From Nepenthes gracilis (Eukaryota; Streptophyta; Magnoliopsida; Caryophyllales; Nepenthaceae), in assembly GCA_033239525.1 (NCBI GenBank), contig BSYO01000013.1, positions 11,246,501 through 11,310,500 on the forward strand: a stretch of 64,000 nt of DNA, written 5' to 3'. Both the position numbers and the translations under genes were made by a program. Below are positions 53,373-64,000 of this stretch, piece after piece (positions within the stretch are counted from its first letter, which is position 1; every line of letters starts with the position of its first letter). The notes under the pieces are model-generated. The model saw only the letters and a program-made list of their open reading frames with translations, did no database searches and had not been told where the DNA came from.

Positions 53373-53879
53373 CAATTTTTTTCTCTCTCTCTCTGTGGAA
53401 TGAGTTGAAAGCTTCCAGTGCAAGGAAATGGCCAAGAGGAATTTTGCTAGAAGCACGGCTTAAATAGACGGTGGGGTGCCAATGCGCGGGAAACAAAAAT
53501 GACGCTTCCGCTAAGTGGCCAGGCCACGTGTCGACCCGCAAGAATGTCGTGGGCCCTAAAGTAGCTCCCAATCATGACCCCTCATCAGATCACAGATCGA
53601 CATCACCTCAGTTGCCTGGCAAAATTCCCGCTGTCACACCAGCATTTAAATTGCCAGGAAAGGCAGTAGCGGGACTTCCGAAACAAGCGCGCAAGGAGGA
53701 AAATGAACCGTTCAACTACAACAAGCAACAGAAAGTGAAACGGCATAGCTAAGTGTTAAATTTCATTATAATAGTCATTAATAACTCGCTTTACAGCAAC
53801 CTGGGCCACAGAACACATTTAATGGCCGTCTCCTGGCACAGAGAAACCTGGTGCAGGACACTCCAATAGGTCCACACGC

Positions 53880-54492
53880 GTCAGGGCGTTAGAGTTTTGA
53901 GAGTCCAGGATGCTGATGAGGAAGTTCGGATCCTCTAGCAAGACTAGCCTCTGACTGAGACGGATGCTGTCCTGGAAGTTCCTTTTCAGTGCAGGGCCGA
54001 CTTCCTCTGGTAGAAACCTCGACCTTAGCTCAGTCCTCGTCCGCGCAACCTCCGTTCCAAGCTGTCGCCGCAACCACTCAAGCTCCACTTGGACAGCCAA
54101 CAAGCGGGCTCGAGCCCGCACGTTAGCACTAGCAAGTTGGACGCCCTCACTTTTGATTCTGCCCACGCCTCCTCAAAGTGTGCAGCGTGAGCCGTCAATT
54201 GCTCTATCTCTCCAACCACGACTTGCATCCGAGCTTCTACGCCTTCAACAGCCTTGGCCACTTGGTGAAGCGAAGGAAACGCCCTCCCGGGACCACGATC
54301 CCACGAGGAGGCAGACCTCTCCTCTCACTCAAAGCCTGGAGGCACCCTAGAAAATTGCATAGGGCCTACAACGATAGCCTCCGAATGATATCCCTCCAAC
54401 GCGACCGCACCAGGGACCCCAGAGGCGTGGGTCCCAATCTTAGGATCTTCTGAAGAAGGTCCTGACCCAGATGATAAGGATGACCCCTCCAT
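53880..54492 (-). pseudogene. Second antisense coiled-coil ORF, duplicate
   Basis: It starts at ATG 54492 (MEGSSLSSGSGPSSEDPK) in a frame that is shifted in the other copy. It continues through GYHSEAIVVGP and VPPGFE to a stop (54325), then in phase with the coiled coil AKAVEGVEARMQVVVGEIEQ (54261-54025) and a C-terminal RFLPEEVGPAL block. Same product as 26600-27299. Confidence 0.55.
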
Positions 54493-55536
54493 TGAAATCA
54501 CTATGAAAGTGGACAAACAGGAAAGGGATCGAAAGCAACACAAAGCTTCGCACCGTCAAAGAAGCAGTAGAGCACGATGCATTGGGAAATTTGTGCGTTT
54601 AAATAGGCAGAGTTTCCTCCTAAAATGGCAGCATCTAGAAGGCGAAGAGCGCCAGAATGAAGCTAACGAACAGCCCCGACGTTGCGAATCCCTGAAGCTT
54701 CACGCGTTTCCAAGGAAATCATTATGGCGCAGCGCCCCGTGATTTCCTATGCACTTAATGCGCCAGATGGACAGGCGAATGCGACTGTCACCAGTGACGT
54801 TCAAACCTCCACGACATCGAGCATCAGAGGTCCCCTCCTGTCACGTCCTCCCGACAGCGGTCTACATTAAGACTCAAGGGGCGAAACCGGCAGAACTGAC
54901 CGCAAGCGTCCAAAGATGTTCAGGCGCGAGGAATAGAGCGCGACGCAACGGAAGAAACAAATTACCCATGAAGGGTGATAAAAAAAAGGGGGGAAGCGGT
55001 CAGGAAGAAAAATATGTACTACAAGGCATAATAGTAAAGACAAAAGGCTACTTCTTTCATTAATCAATGCTTTCCTTATAAAGTATAAGATTTGCAGCAA
55101 TAAAGGTACAAAAAGAGGAAAAAGATATGGCACGAGGCCTAGGCCCTATGGCGGGTACCCTTGAAGCTTGAGTAAGCTTGGGAACGTGATCTACATAAGA
55201 TCATCACGGCTTCACCGCTGATAACCCAATAAGCCAAAGCACTAAAAATAGTCGCGTGTTGGTCTACCTCCGATGAAGACGAACCCAATGTTATCCACCG
55301 AGGCAAAACTAACACACAACTCAGGAGCCTCCCGCAGGGACGCAAAAAAGAACCTGCTTTTAGCTCACCGGGGCACCCCTCTCTTCCTCCTCCCCATCCG
55401 GTGCGCGGCCCAAGTGAAGTGGAGATCGTGAGCGACGCGCTTCACCGAAGGAGAGAATCCTCGGAATAGCTCCGCCACGATCCCATAGCACCCTGGACGC
55501 GTCACTCCTTGAGAAGAGGCACGCGACTACAACAGA

Positions 55537-56016
55537 GTGGCCGAGCCATCCTCGTTAGTATTAGGAATCGACCGCAACATGGGCATGAAGACAGTCTTCA
55601 CCAAGAATTTTGGATCTCCAACTAATCCATCCAACTCTTTTACGGACTCCCACCAGAGGTGGGGCAGGCCAAGACCTTCGCATTGCTCCCCCAAAGTCAG
55701 TCAAAGGATGAGCCGCACCAACCGAAGAGCCCTCCTATTTACGAGCAAGATGACGCCCTTCCAACACTTAATGGGACGCGCTATTCCGTGGACATCTTTC
55801 ATGGAACAGGAAAGCCCTCAAATCAGATGCAACCTTAGGCATGCGAATCGTTCCATTCCAGGCACCGAATTGTTGCAGTGCCAGAAAAGCCTGCGCGAAT
55901 GCCTAGAGAAGGCACGAAGCCAGAAGACGATAAGTGTCGGCGCATCTCGAGGGGGACCAGGCGATCACGAGTTGGACCCAAAGGACATGCCAGGCCGCGA
56001 CCATTGGTCGGCCTAG
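55537..56016 (+). other. Open frame of 159 codons upstream of the duplicated 3' LTR
   Basis: Longer version of the frame at 28382-28756. No recognised domain. It overlaps element spacer that shows no codon-like constraint by eye, so a protein is doubtful. Confidence 0.25.
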
Positions 56017-56018
56017 GC

Positions 56019-56029
56019 ATGGGGGTTAG
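56019..56029 (+). other. Polypurine tract, duplicated element A
   Basis: ATGGGGGTTAG directly precedes the LTR at 56030. Confidence 0.6.
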
Positions 56030-56911
56030 TGTTGGGTTCAAAATAAAGGCCCAAAGAGATTTGAAACCCAGCCCATGGAGCAGCTGCCTAAGAGGCAGTT
56101 GAGGCCCAACCCTCCAGAGCGACCTACGTGGTAGCCCACTTTCAATAGCCAATGGGCATCGTCTGCTGCTCATTAATACTGCTGCCAGGAAACGACAGAA
56201 GCGCAAGAGAAGTGAGCCAATGAGGAAACAGTTAGCACTGCTAGCCACGGCTCAGGCGGCTGGCCACAGTCACCCAGCCAATCCCAATTCGAAGGGTAGA
56301 CCAAGTGTGGCCAGCAGCGCCCGGCGATCTACCTACCATCACTAAACAACAACCGACGCACCGGCGATTGACGACATCAATCAGTGGCCAACGAACCCTT
56401 GTAACAGGGATTCTCACGCCCAAAGCCCCTCGCCAAGAGACCTATAAAATCCTTCTTCTTCTACAGAGAGGGGGATCAGATCTTAGATAATCAACTTAGC
56501 GTCACTAACGTTAGGTTCCACAGCCATCTTCCAGACCCAAACTTCTCAGCCTTCTCAGGCGACAAAAGTCAGCCACCCGTCGTGGTGTATACAGAGAGCC
56601 AGGCCTCTCATTACCCACTCATTACTCTCCCATACAAGCATTCACGCACCACCCATGCTTTTACAACATATTTCTGTGCACCTCTAAGTGTGCACCCTTT
56701 CCGTTTATTGTGGAAAATTACAGACTTGAGCGTCGGAATGTCGTCAGTGGAAGAAATTCTGCCGAACATCTAACCTCTTGTTCGTTAATTGTGTTGTGCA
56801 GGCCCAAGGTTAACAGAGACGAAAATTAGACCCTTTCACAACCACCTCCGGATGATGAGGAATTCGAGAGCTCCCTAATCTGTACGACAACTGATGATCC
56901 AGGACGCAACA
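56030..56911 (+). mobile_element. 3' LTR of element A, duplicate (882 bp)
   Basis: It runs from TGTTGGGTTCA to GGACGCAACA. It has the same length as the original 3' LTR and a TATAAAA near 56443. The minisatellite-like segment GTGCACCTCTAAGTGTG then CACCCTTTCCGT is at 56676-56704. Confidence 0.85.
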
Positions 56912-57064
56912 GATTATATTTATGACCAATCATTTTTATATTGGATTTATTTAAAATTTATCCCATTATTTTTTTTAGTTGAGAAGGGACTTCCATGCCG
57001 GACAAATTGTACACTTGATTGTGTGATTTAATTTCTTGTATTCTGTGTATTTGGTGGCCAACGT
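56912..57064 (+). mobile_element. Copia D 3' LTR end, duplicate
   Basis: Duplicate of 29715-29866, ending TTTGGTGGCCAACG. The first five bases, GATTA, are the aged target-site copy of element A. Confidence 0.6.
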
Positions 57065-60000
57065 TTAAAAAAATTTTAAAAATTCATTTTCTCTACGCCG
57101 ATCATATCGGTGTTTTGTTCTCAAAGGATTCCACCTTATCAAATCTTGCCGTAGATAAGATCCCGCGGATTATGATTATTCCACCATGCGTGACAACCAC
57201 CTACCCACATATTTTAGGTCCCGCAGTCTCTTTGCGTCCAAGCTGCTAAATGATTGAGATAACTGCATGGGGTGCCCTCCCAGAGAAGGGTTTCCCACTC
57301 TTCTACATTTTCGTTCACTGTACCACGAGCAAACGTAAGTTTGTATATTTCCATAAAGATGTAAAGCAGCGCAGTAACCTATTAAACATTATAGCACTCG
57401 AGATGCATTCTATATGAAAATTTATTTACATTATTATGCTTATTTATTATATTATAATGCATCTACAAATCGGGCAAACAAGTGCATGTGAAACACAGGC
57501 GCATCTTAGAAATTTTTGTTGTGCTGTTGCAATTTGGATGAGTGCTACGTATTAACGGTGGATTCATACATGACAATGATGGTCAGTGTTAGATCTTGGC
57601 TTCCTCAACTAATGTTGCCATTTAGCACACTAACCATAGAAATAATCTTTGGATAAATCTATAAATGTATGCAAAAGACCAGATCGCGTATGTAGAGATA
57701 ATGATTGAAGTGATCAATTCTTATGTTTTAAACAATCAGTTTCTAATTGAAGTTTTAAAGTTTGATCCCATCAATATAAGATATTATCAAACATAAAATA
57801 TCAAGTAGAAGTGAATGCGTTGGAGGGATTCATGGCCCTTAGGAAAGGAGGAGGGGGCCAACTATATGCAATTTATGATTTTATTTACCTCTTGTTTTAC
57901 TTTTATTTTTTATTTTTTTTGGTAAAAAGGCTAAAAGTAAAATAAGATGGGTGAGGCTCCAACCTACCTCAAAAACAAATTCGTAAGTTTTAATTATCAA
58001 TTTTATCATCCATATGCATTATTTATCTTATTTTTCTTTTATTTTCACTTAAATTACCTTTAATTTTTCTTTTTTTGGCAAAATATAAGATAAGTAAGTA
58101 AGCTGTCCCAAAAATAGAAGAAAAAAATTAGAAACAAAAATCTCAAAACCAGAATCCAAACCTATTATAAAAATTAAATGGAATCTGGATAGTATTTGTT
58201 CTTTCCAGATTGAGGCCTTTTTCGCTATAAAAATAGATAAATAACTTATGAAGCTAAGTTTTTTTTTTTTTAGTAAGTAAGAAAATTTTATAAATGAAAA
58301 GAAAAAAAATACATAATCAATATTTTATCTCCAAGTATTTTGCCAACTTGGATTTAGAATACAAATGTTTGGGTATACCCCGAACACTCTGAAACATGTC
58401 ACAAAATCAAAATAAAGTAACGGAACAACGGAGTAACCAGAATTACATCCGCCAAAAGCCATCAACCGAAAATAAAGTTAAAGGACCGGCCCAAAAATAT
58501 AAGACCGAAATAAGAGTTTAAAGGAAAGAAAAATGACCACTGTGCCATGATATTAAATTAAAAGCAAGCAACAACCCAAAGGGCAGCAGAGATCCTAAAA
58601 GGACTTCTTGTAAAGTAGCAGCAAGTCCCTACCATCAACAAGTCCATTGCAGATTACGTCTCAGAAATATAAAGTAGGAGAGCAAAGAGACCTCAGCTAA
58701 TCATCAGCATCTCAATCCTTGGTGTAATGGGTAAAAAGCATCTCGGACTTGTCCGTGTTTTACAATTGAACGGGCAATGCGTAATGCCTGTGGTAGCTTA
58801 TGAAGCTAAGCTACCAATGTAATTTCACTCGATCCGTGCCATTTTACCTACCGGAGGGGAGGGGGAATCAGTGGTAGGTGAATAAGAATGAGTTTGATGT
58901 CTATGTTAAACAAATCTTTTGGCCGCACCGGACTGGGGTATCAAACTCGGGCAGTTAGTCCCGGGCTGACAAGGTCTGAACTGATAGCTAGGTCCGGCCT
59001 GTCAGTCCTGGGTGTCTGGCGTCCGAGCTGTCTGAACCTTGACTGCCAGGTAACCAAAGTGCAGTATTTGAACGCAGGACTACTAAAAGAGTGGAAATAT
59101 GAAGGGATGACTAATTAGAATTGGAAAACAATTTCCTTACAAAGAATGAAACGTGATTAAAAAAAGTCTCAAGAAGAAGAGAATCTCCAGTGTGAGCTGA
59201 TTTTTTTAAAAAATGTCCTTGTCGGAACCATTTTTCTCAAGCATGTGCCGGCAAGCATTGATTTTCACCATCTCATTTGCTGGGGAATTGCCACCGCCTA
59301 GGATGAACCTAGAAAGAAGGATGAACGCCAACAATAACAACGCACGGCGAATAGACAAGAATTATAAAATTAAAGAGATAAACCACAACTAATTTTATAT
59401 AGAAAATCATTTTCTAAATAAGATGAAAAAAATTGCGGGACGAGAGGTCCGAAATATCTACTATGCAAAATCCAATTACACAAATTCAAAATAGAAGAAC
59501 AAGGATTCTACACCTTATATCATACAAACCCGAGCAACAATGAATACGAGATAGATCGATGTCTACTCGATTTTCTTCTCAATCTCTCTTTCTCTTCTTG
59601 ACGGCGTTCATTATTATGTTTTTATAAAATGGTGTTTTCACTTTTTATCTCTTGCCACAAATTCTAAAGCGCTTCGTGTGCTTTATAATAATATTAGACA
59701 ATGCTCGGACACTTCTGGACTTGACACACCCAGGCGTCTTTTGGCGTTATCACTCGGTCGCTCTTTAGATTTGGTACCTGGTGGCTCCTCAACATTAGCA
59801 CCCCGGTTGCCCCTCAGAGTTGCCACCCGGTTGCCCCTCAGAGATTGAGCACAAAAGCCCTCGGCTACTTGCGCATGAACACTCTGACATTTGCACAGAT
59901 CTTATTTGATATTCTAATGATTATTCATTTATTATAACATCCACAGTGGAGTAACTAAAATCTAATATAATTATCATAAATTTTTAGTCTATATAAAAAG

Positions 60001-61147
60001 ATCAAAGACTATAAGTTTGTATATTCTTAACGTTATAAGATTTAGAGTCTTAAAACTCAGTGAATAAAGATAGGTGCTATGAAAGAAAAATATCCACATG
60101 AACAATTCTGTAAGTACTAAGAGCGGAAGAAAATGAGTTTTGTTTTATTTTTTTGAGTTATTGGATTTTACCTTTTGAGTGGAAAGTTATGTAATGTATC
60201 TATTATTATTACTGTAAAAGATTTACAGACTCTTTTTCTCATTGTTTTCCTCTTATAATTTAAAACGGTTCTTTGAGTAAAATTTTTACTATTGTGTTTG
60301 ACATATTTGGATAGTATTACATTTAAGTTGTTTTATTTTTTTGTTTATGGTTAAGGATTGAAAATTCTGAATTATTGTTTAATCGTGACTGTTAGTAAAA
60401 CTTTTCGAGTGGAGGATGCAAGACAAAGTTTTAATAGGAGAATGAAATTAGTGTATTTGAAGGCCTAAATTCAAAGTAAATGCAATCACGGCATTATTTT
60501 GATGAACATGCTGCTGGCCACGGAAATACAGAAGCTTCATATATTATAGTCATGTTTAGGTAAATCCATATTGAGACCATAAAGTGAATCATATTATCTA
60601 GATTAAATTGCAAAAATTAAAGTGTTCATATTAAAATTATACAGATAAAATCTAAATTTTTATTTATTTTAAATTTTTTTCCCTACGTTTACATCAACAG
60701 CTTCCCATATATCAACCCGTTTAACTTGCCCATTTAGTATTCTGTCTATATTATGCTTCTTTCAAATAAATCTAATTTTTTTTTCAATATTTTTATAAAT
60801 TTTTCAAATACATAATGCTTCAAAACTGTTTTTTAAATTTCCAAAACACAATTTTAAAAAAAAATTGCAAATTTTCAAATCAATTAAAATGAACTTGTAT
60901 ATACTTAAAAAATTTAGATATTAACATTTATTGTAAAAACAGATCAACTATTTGTTTAGTGAAATTTGTCTTATTGATATTAGGAAAAAACTGTAGGGGG
61001 GGAACCCGACGAGTGTGCAGTGGAGAACCACTTGCATGCGCCGTACGTTTTTGTAGGGGCCAATTATCATACCAGCGGTTTGCAAGCGATCATTGTTCTC
61101 GCCTGTCAGCGTTGATGATAGCTCTGTTCCTTAAGCAACACGTATTT
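57065..61147. other. Flank within duplication copy 2, no gene recognised
   Basis: AT-rich sequence matching 29867-33041 and 42874-44700. The empty site of element B is at 59274-59278 (CATTT once). A patch at 58915-59060 is much more diverged from copy 1 (32690-32830) than its surroundings. The 76-codon frame at 58888-59118 lies in this patch and has no counterpart frame in copy 1. Confidence 0.5.
59274..59278 (+). other. Empty insertion site of element B
   Basis: CACCATCTCATTTGCTGGGG reads continuously here. In copy 1 the same sequence is split after CATTT by element B, with CATTT repeated on the other side. Confidence 0.85.
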
Positions 61148-61154
61148 TATAAAT
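61148..61154 (+). promoter_or_regulatory. TATA box of the glycine-rich gene
   Basis: TATAAAT lies 74 bp upstream of the ATG at 61222 and is followed by a (TA)n microsatellite. The whole upstream 190 bp (from 60959) is nearly identical in both copies. Confidence 0.5.
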
Positions 61155-61155
61155 T

Positions 61156-61189
<34 letters not shown>

Positions 61190-61221
61190 ACGAAACGTAT
61201 TGGCCATGTATCCACCGCATA

Positions 61222-61725
61222 ATGGCCACCAATGTCCTCTCTTTATGCTTCCTCCTCTTGCTTTTCATGCCACCTTCCTGTGCCGGAAGCCAATCCATCA
61301 ATGCAACCAGTTCCTCACCGGTGGAAAACCTCACCTCTGATTATAGCGTTGGCAAGCCTAATAGAGATGGTGGAGACGGTGGTAGCGGTGGCTGGCGTTA
61401 TTCTTGGGGATGGGGTGGAGGCGGCGGAGGTGGAGGGGGAGATGGTGGGCATGGGTGGGGATGGGGATGGGGGGGAGGAGGAGGAGGACAGAGTAGGGGG
61501 TGGTGGAGATGGGGATGTCGGGCAGGAAGAGGAGGCCGCCGCCTCCACCACCATGGCCACCATAGGAAGAGAAACTTTCGCACAACAGATTACCAAATGG
61601 GAGAATTTGCCGAGTGCAAGGTTATAGGGCGATGCCACCTCATGCGGTTGGATTGCCCACATCACTGTGGCAGGGCTTGCTTCTATGATTGCCGGGATGC
61701 ATGCGAAGCTCATTGTCTACGCTAA
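61222..61725 (+). CDS. Small secreted glycine-rich, cysteine-rich protein
   Basis: A protein of 167 residues. The start at 61222 is chosen over the upstream in-frame ATG at 61186 because it begins directly with a signal peptide (MATNVLSLCFLLLLFMPPSC, cleavage likely after CAG-S around residue 23). Residues about 45-100 are Gly/Trp-rich (GGGGGGGGGDGGHGWGWGWG). A basic His/Arg-rich stretch follows, and a C-terminal domain of about 45 residues has eight Cys in the pattern C-GRC-LDC-HHC-AC-DC-AC-HC and ends in LR. This is the layout of plant extracellular glycine-rich proteins with a Cys-rich tail, whose role is not established; a cell-wall or defence-related peptide role is only a guess. No intron is needed. 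The gene may be expressed, since promoter elements are present. Copy 1 is frameshifted. Confidence 0.7.
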   Translation: MATNVLSLCFLLLLFMPPSCAGSQSINATSSSPVENLTSDYSVGKPNRDGGDGGSGGWRYSWGWGGGGGGGGGDGGHGWGWGWGGGGGGQSRGWWRWGCRAGRGGRRLHHHGHHRKRNFRTTDYQMGEFAECKVIGRCHLMRLDCPHHCGRACFYDCRDACEAHCLR

Positions 61726-62411
61726 GCTCCCTTCCACTTTGGGATGTCAAATTGACATGTGTCGCGTTTGGGTTTAAATTTTAGATTTCCTGATGCCTTA
61801 ATGCTTCTTCAACTAAAACTATAAAACAATGTGTATTCACGATGTTGTGTGAGGTTTGGAATCCTACGGGTTTTAATTTCCTTTTTTCAAATGAAAAAAA
61901 ATAAGATAAAATTATGCGTGTAATAGTAATACGTTAAAATTTATCATTCCCGAATTTTCTCCTTAATTTAATTTCTTTGTAACAACTTGTTTTTTTTTAT
62001 CTCCGAATTCTATGTAGTTTCACTTAACCAAATCTTGCGACCCCCCAAAAAGCTTGTGGGAGTAGGGTTTCATAGGGAGGAATTCTGTTTATTATTAAGA
62101 CAACTTTTTCAACATTTTTTTTTTCACGTATGATATTGCATGGTCACTGTGGCAATATCATTTAATGGTTTAATGCCTCACTAATTAATTTGGATTTGAC
62201 TATTATGGAGATTTCAGCTTCTCCACCTCATTAGAAAATAAATAAATCAAGCCCCTGAATTATTAAAATTTATGGTAATTTATTGTTCTTTTCTTGATGT
62301 AATTATGGTCAACCTTTTATTATAAACATTTCTATTATAAATAAATTATACACAATAGTCTATAATTATTGAGTGTGAGACTTTTCCTCACTTTCATACA
62401 CAACTATTTTA
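61726..62411. other. 3' flank and probable copia LTR remnant
   Basis: AT-rich, no gene; matches 45304-45999. Its right part must include the LTR end that precedes the degenerate primer site. Confidence 0.4.
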
Positions 62412-62423
62412 CGGTGTCAGAGC
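62412..62423 (+). other. Degenerate copia primer-binding site, copy 2
   Basis: CGGTGTCAGAGC, two differences from TGGTATCAGAGC. Confidence 0.55.
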
Positions 62424-62425
62424 AT

Positions 62426-63300
62426 TTATTGATAAACGTTACAAATATGTTAAACCCCCATACTGCCCCAAACACGTTGCCAATCTCCACCACTACCACC
62501 ACCACATCCCCATTCTCCACTGCCAACCTATCGGATTTTTCCCAAATTGCTGCTCCAGTCAATATGCTTAACCGTATCACTGTCAAACTCAATGCTAAAA
62601 ATTGTCTCCTTTGAAAGACAAATTATTCCCTATCTCCATGATCAACAACTGTTAGGCTATGTTGATAGAAGCCATGAACCATGACCTCAGTTCATACAAT
62701 CACCTTCTTCCTTCACCTCTCCCCCCCCCCTTCCCACCACTTCCAATCCCAATCCAGCCTTTCTTTTTTATTTTCATCAAAATCAAATTCTAAAGTACCC
62801 TTCCATCTTCTCTTTTAGACAGTATTGAAAAAGTAGTTAGCTTGATCACCTCCCAATCTCTTTGGGTAGCGATGGAGCACATGTTTTCATCTCACTCTCA
62901 ATCACGGATCATGCATATTTGTTATAAGTTAGCCAACATCAAAAAAATGGTGACTCCTTTATCGTAAAATATTTTTAAAAAGTCAAATTTTTTTTCAAAT
63001 ATTCTCACAATAATTGGTCAACCTATTTAAAATTTTAAAATTGTTCAATTTCTTACAATTGACCTAAACTCATCTTATGAATCTCTTATTACCTCAATTC
63101 AAAGTTGGATAAACCCATACCTCCAGAAGAAATTTATAGTCATTAACAAAATCAATATCTTCATGTTGCTTATTTCAATTCTGTCATTAAAGTTGATGTT
63201 GACTTTACTAATATTACTACACATAATAATCCTAACGAAAGATAAGATACTTGCTTTACCCTATAATCGCATAACCATCGTGCATCACCTCAAACAAAGT
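62426..63300 (+). pseudogene. Copia gag, copy 2 (longer, broken)
   Basis: Same N-terminal region as copy 1 (STTTTTT..., VKLNAKNCLL then TGA). The first ATG of copy 1 is lost here (ATA). After LWVAMEHMF the sequence continues with the UBN2-like part of copia Gag: YKLANIKK, GQPI, LTIDLNSSYESLITS and SWINPYL, at about 62875-63120, with several stops and frame changes. It fades near 63300 before any zinc knuckle. Gag cannot be made. Confidence 0.7.
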
Positions 63301-63404
63301 AATTAGGTATATAGATGAACAAAATTTCTAACATCCCCCTAGCTATAAAAGAAGAGAGAGAAAAATTGACTTGGAGTTGAGAATGCTATAGTAAAGGAAC
63401 TTCT

Positions 63405-63900
63405 CACTTAGATGATCATACCATACTTATGGAGTTTTGTTTGATACCACACGGGACTTTGTGGAGACTACAAATATAATTGGGATATTGAGCATTAACA
63501 TATCCTTGGGTTGGAGCATATAGAGTTGATCTTCTGAAAAAAGGCCATATAAGAATACACTGTGTATCAATTTGATAAATAGGCCAGCCACAGGATGCAA
63601 TATAAGAAAGGACATGCCAGATGTTAATAGGCTTGATAACAGGGCTAAACATTTCAATACAGTCGATGCCAGGCTGTTGATGAAAGTGTTTGGCAACTAG
63701 ATTAGTCCTACGTCGATCTATAGTGCCATCAGATTTTCACTTGGTGCAAAGAACCCATTTGCATTTAATACGTCATAGAGGCATTAGGTGGAACAAGAGA
63801 TCAAGTCCCATCGCATATAAGCACAGAATTTTGATCATACATGGCAGCACGCCACTCGAAGTACTAAGCAGCAGTGGTATAGCATGTAGGTTCCTCGAAA
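63405..63900 (-). pseudogene. Copia reverse-transcriptase fragment, minus strand
   Basis: The minus-strand reading shows the N-terminal part of copia RT: KWVLCTK, DGTIDRRRTNLVAKHFHQQPG, MFSPVIKPINIWHVLSYIASCGWPIYQIDTQ, GYVNAQYPNYICSLHKVPCG. The order and spacing match the family from KWVFK to LHKALYGLKQAP, with substitutions and frame changes; frames at 63696-63427 and 63652-63416 overlap. The catalytic YVDD region lies further left and is absent. It is oriented opposite to the gag fragment next to it, so they are not one intact element. Confidence 0.75.
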
Positions 63901-64000
63901 ATTGAGGAAATATCATTGCTTTTTTTTTTTTTTTATCTAAATCAATAATTCATCACTTTAAATATTTATAATAATTTTTACATATTATTGAACAAAATTC

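Larger units (their letters stand above)
52418..62875 (+). repeat. Segmental duplication, copy 2 (without element B)
   Basis: Direct-orientation copy of 25271-46453 at an offset of about 27 kb at its left end. It lacks element B and the blocks corresponding to 30303-30818 and 32056-32518. Its left end falls inside the antisense ORF of element A, so this copy has only the 3' part of that element. Its right end is not marked by a break here, because the copia gag continues to about 63240. Confidence 0.85.

Overview
The window is plant nuclear DNA, almost certainly from the repeat-rich intergenic space of an angiosperm. Nearly all recognisable coding sequence belongs to LTR retrotransposons. These are Ty3/gypsy elements of the Tat (Retand/Ogre-like) type, with a TTGGCGCCGTCTGTGGGAA primer-binding context and antisense extra ORFs downstream of pol, plus several Ty1/copia remnants with degenerate TGGTATCAGAGC-type primer sites. 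Smaller pieces include solo LTR-like elements, a MITE-like palindrome and a TRIM-like tandem array. The only host-like gene is a small secreted glycine-rich, cysteine-rich protein present in two copies, one intact and one frameshifted.

Layout. 1-4913: 3' end of a degenerate Tat element (E). Its 3' LTR (574-4913) is swollen by minisatellites and interrupted by a solo LTR (2214-4466) with a perfect 5-bp target duplication. 5848-6592: TAA-rich palindromic MITE-like element. 9716-29866: one old copia element (D). Its 5' LTR (9716-12498) holds an AT-rich insert, its gag is degenerate, and its 3' LTR is split by Tat element A (14754-29714). Element A is itself interrupted by a 2.6-kb LTR-like insert (20339-22927). 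33042-42868: a complete but mutated Tat element (B) with two about 0.8-kb LTRs and CATTT target duplications. 44805-45303: frameshifted glycine-rich gene copy. 46000-46453: copia gag fragment, then a TRIM-like array (to about 46985) and an AT-rich degenerate minus-strand coding region (to 49756). 49757-51906: 5' LTR and gag of a third Tat element (C). 51907-52417: minus-strand copia fragment. 52418-62875: a direct segmental duplication of 25271-46453 that lacks element B. 63405-63900: minus-strand copia reverse-transcriptase remnant.

How it fits together. The two copies of the segmental duplication serve as an internal clock. Copia D came first, then Tat A inserted into its 3' LTR, then the A/D 3' portion with its downstream flank and the glycine-rich gene was duplicated, and then element B inserted into one copy only; the other copy keeps the empty site. 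Every retroelement coding region carries stops or frameshifts, and none looks autonomous. The most interesting material is non-canonical: antisense ORFs with a possible intron, tandem repeats carrying a primer-site-like palindrome, a minisatellite apparently grown from an LTR segment, and a G-box/TATA spacing shared by two Tat families. I could not run alignments or searches, so boundaries without target duplications are approximate.
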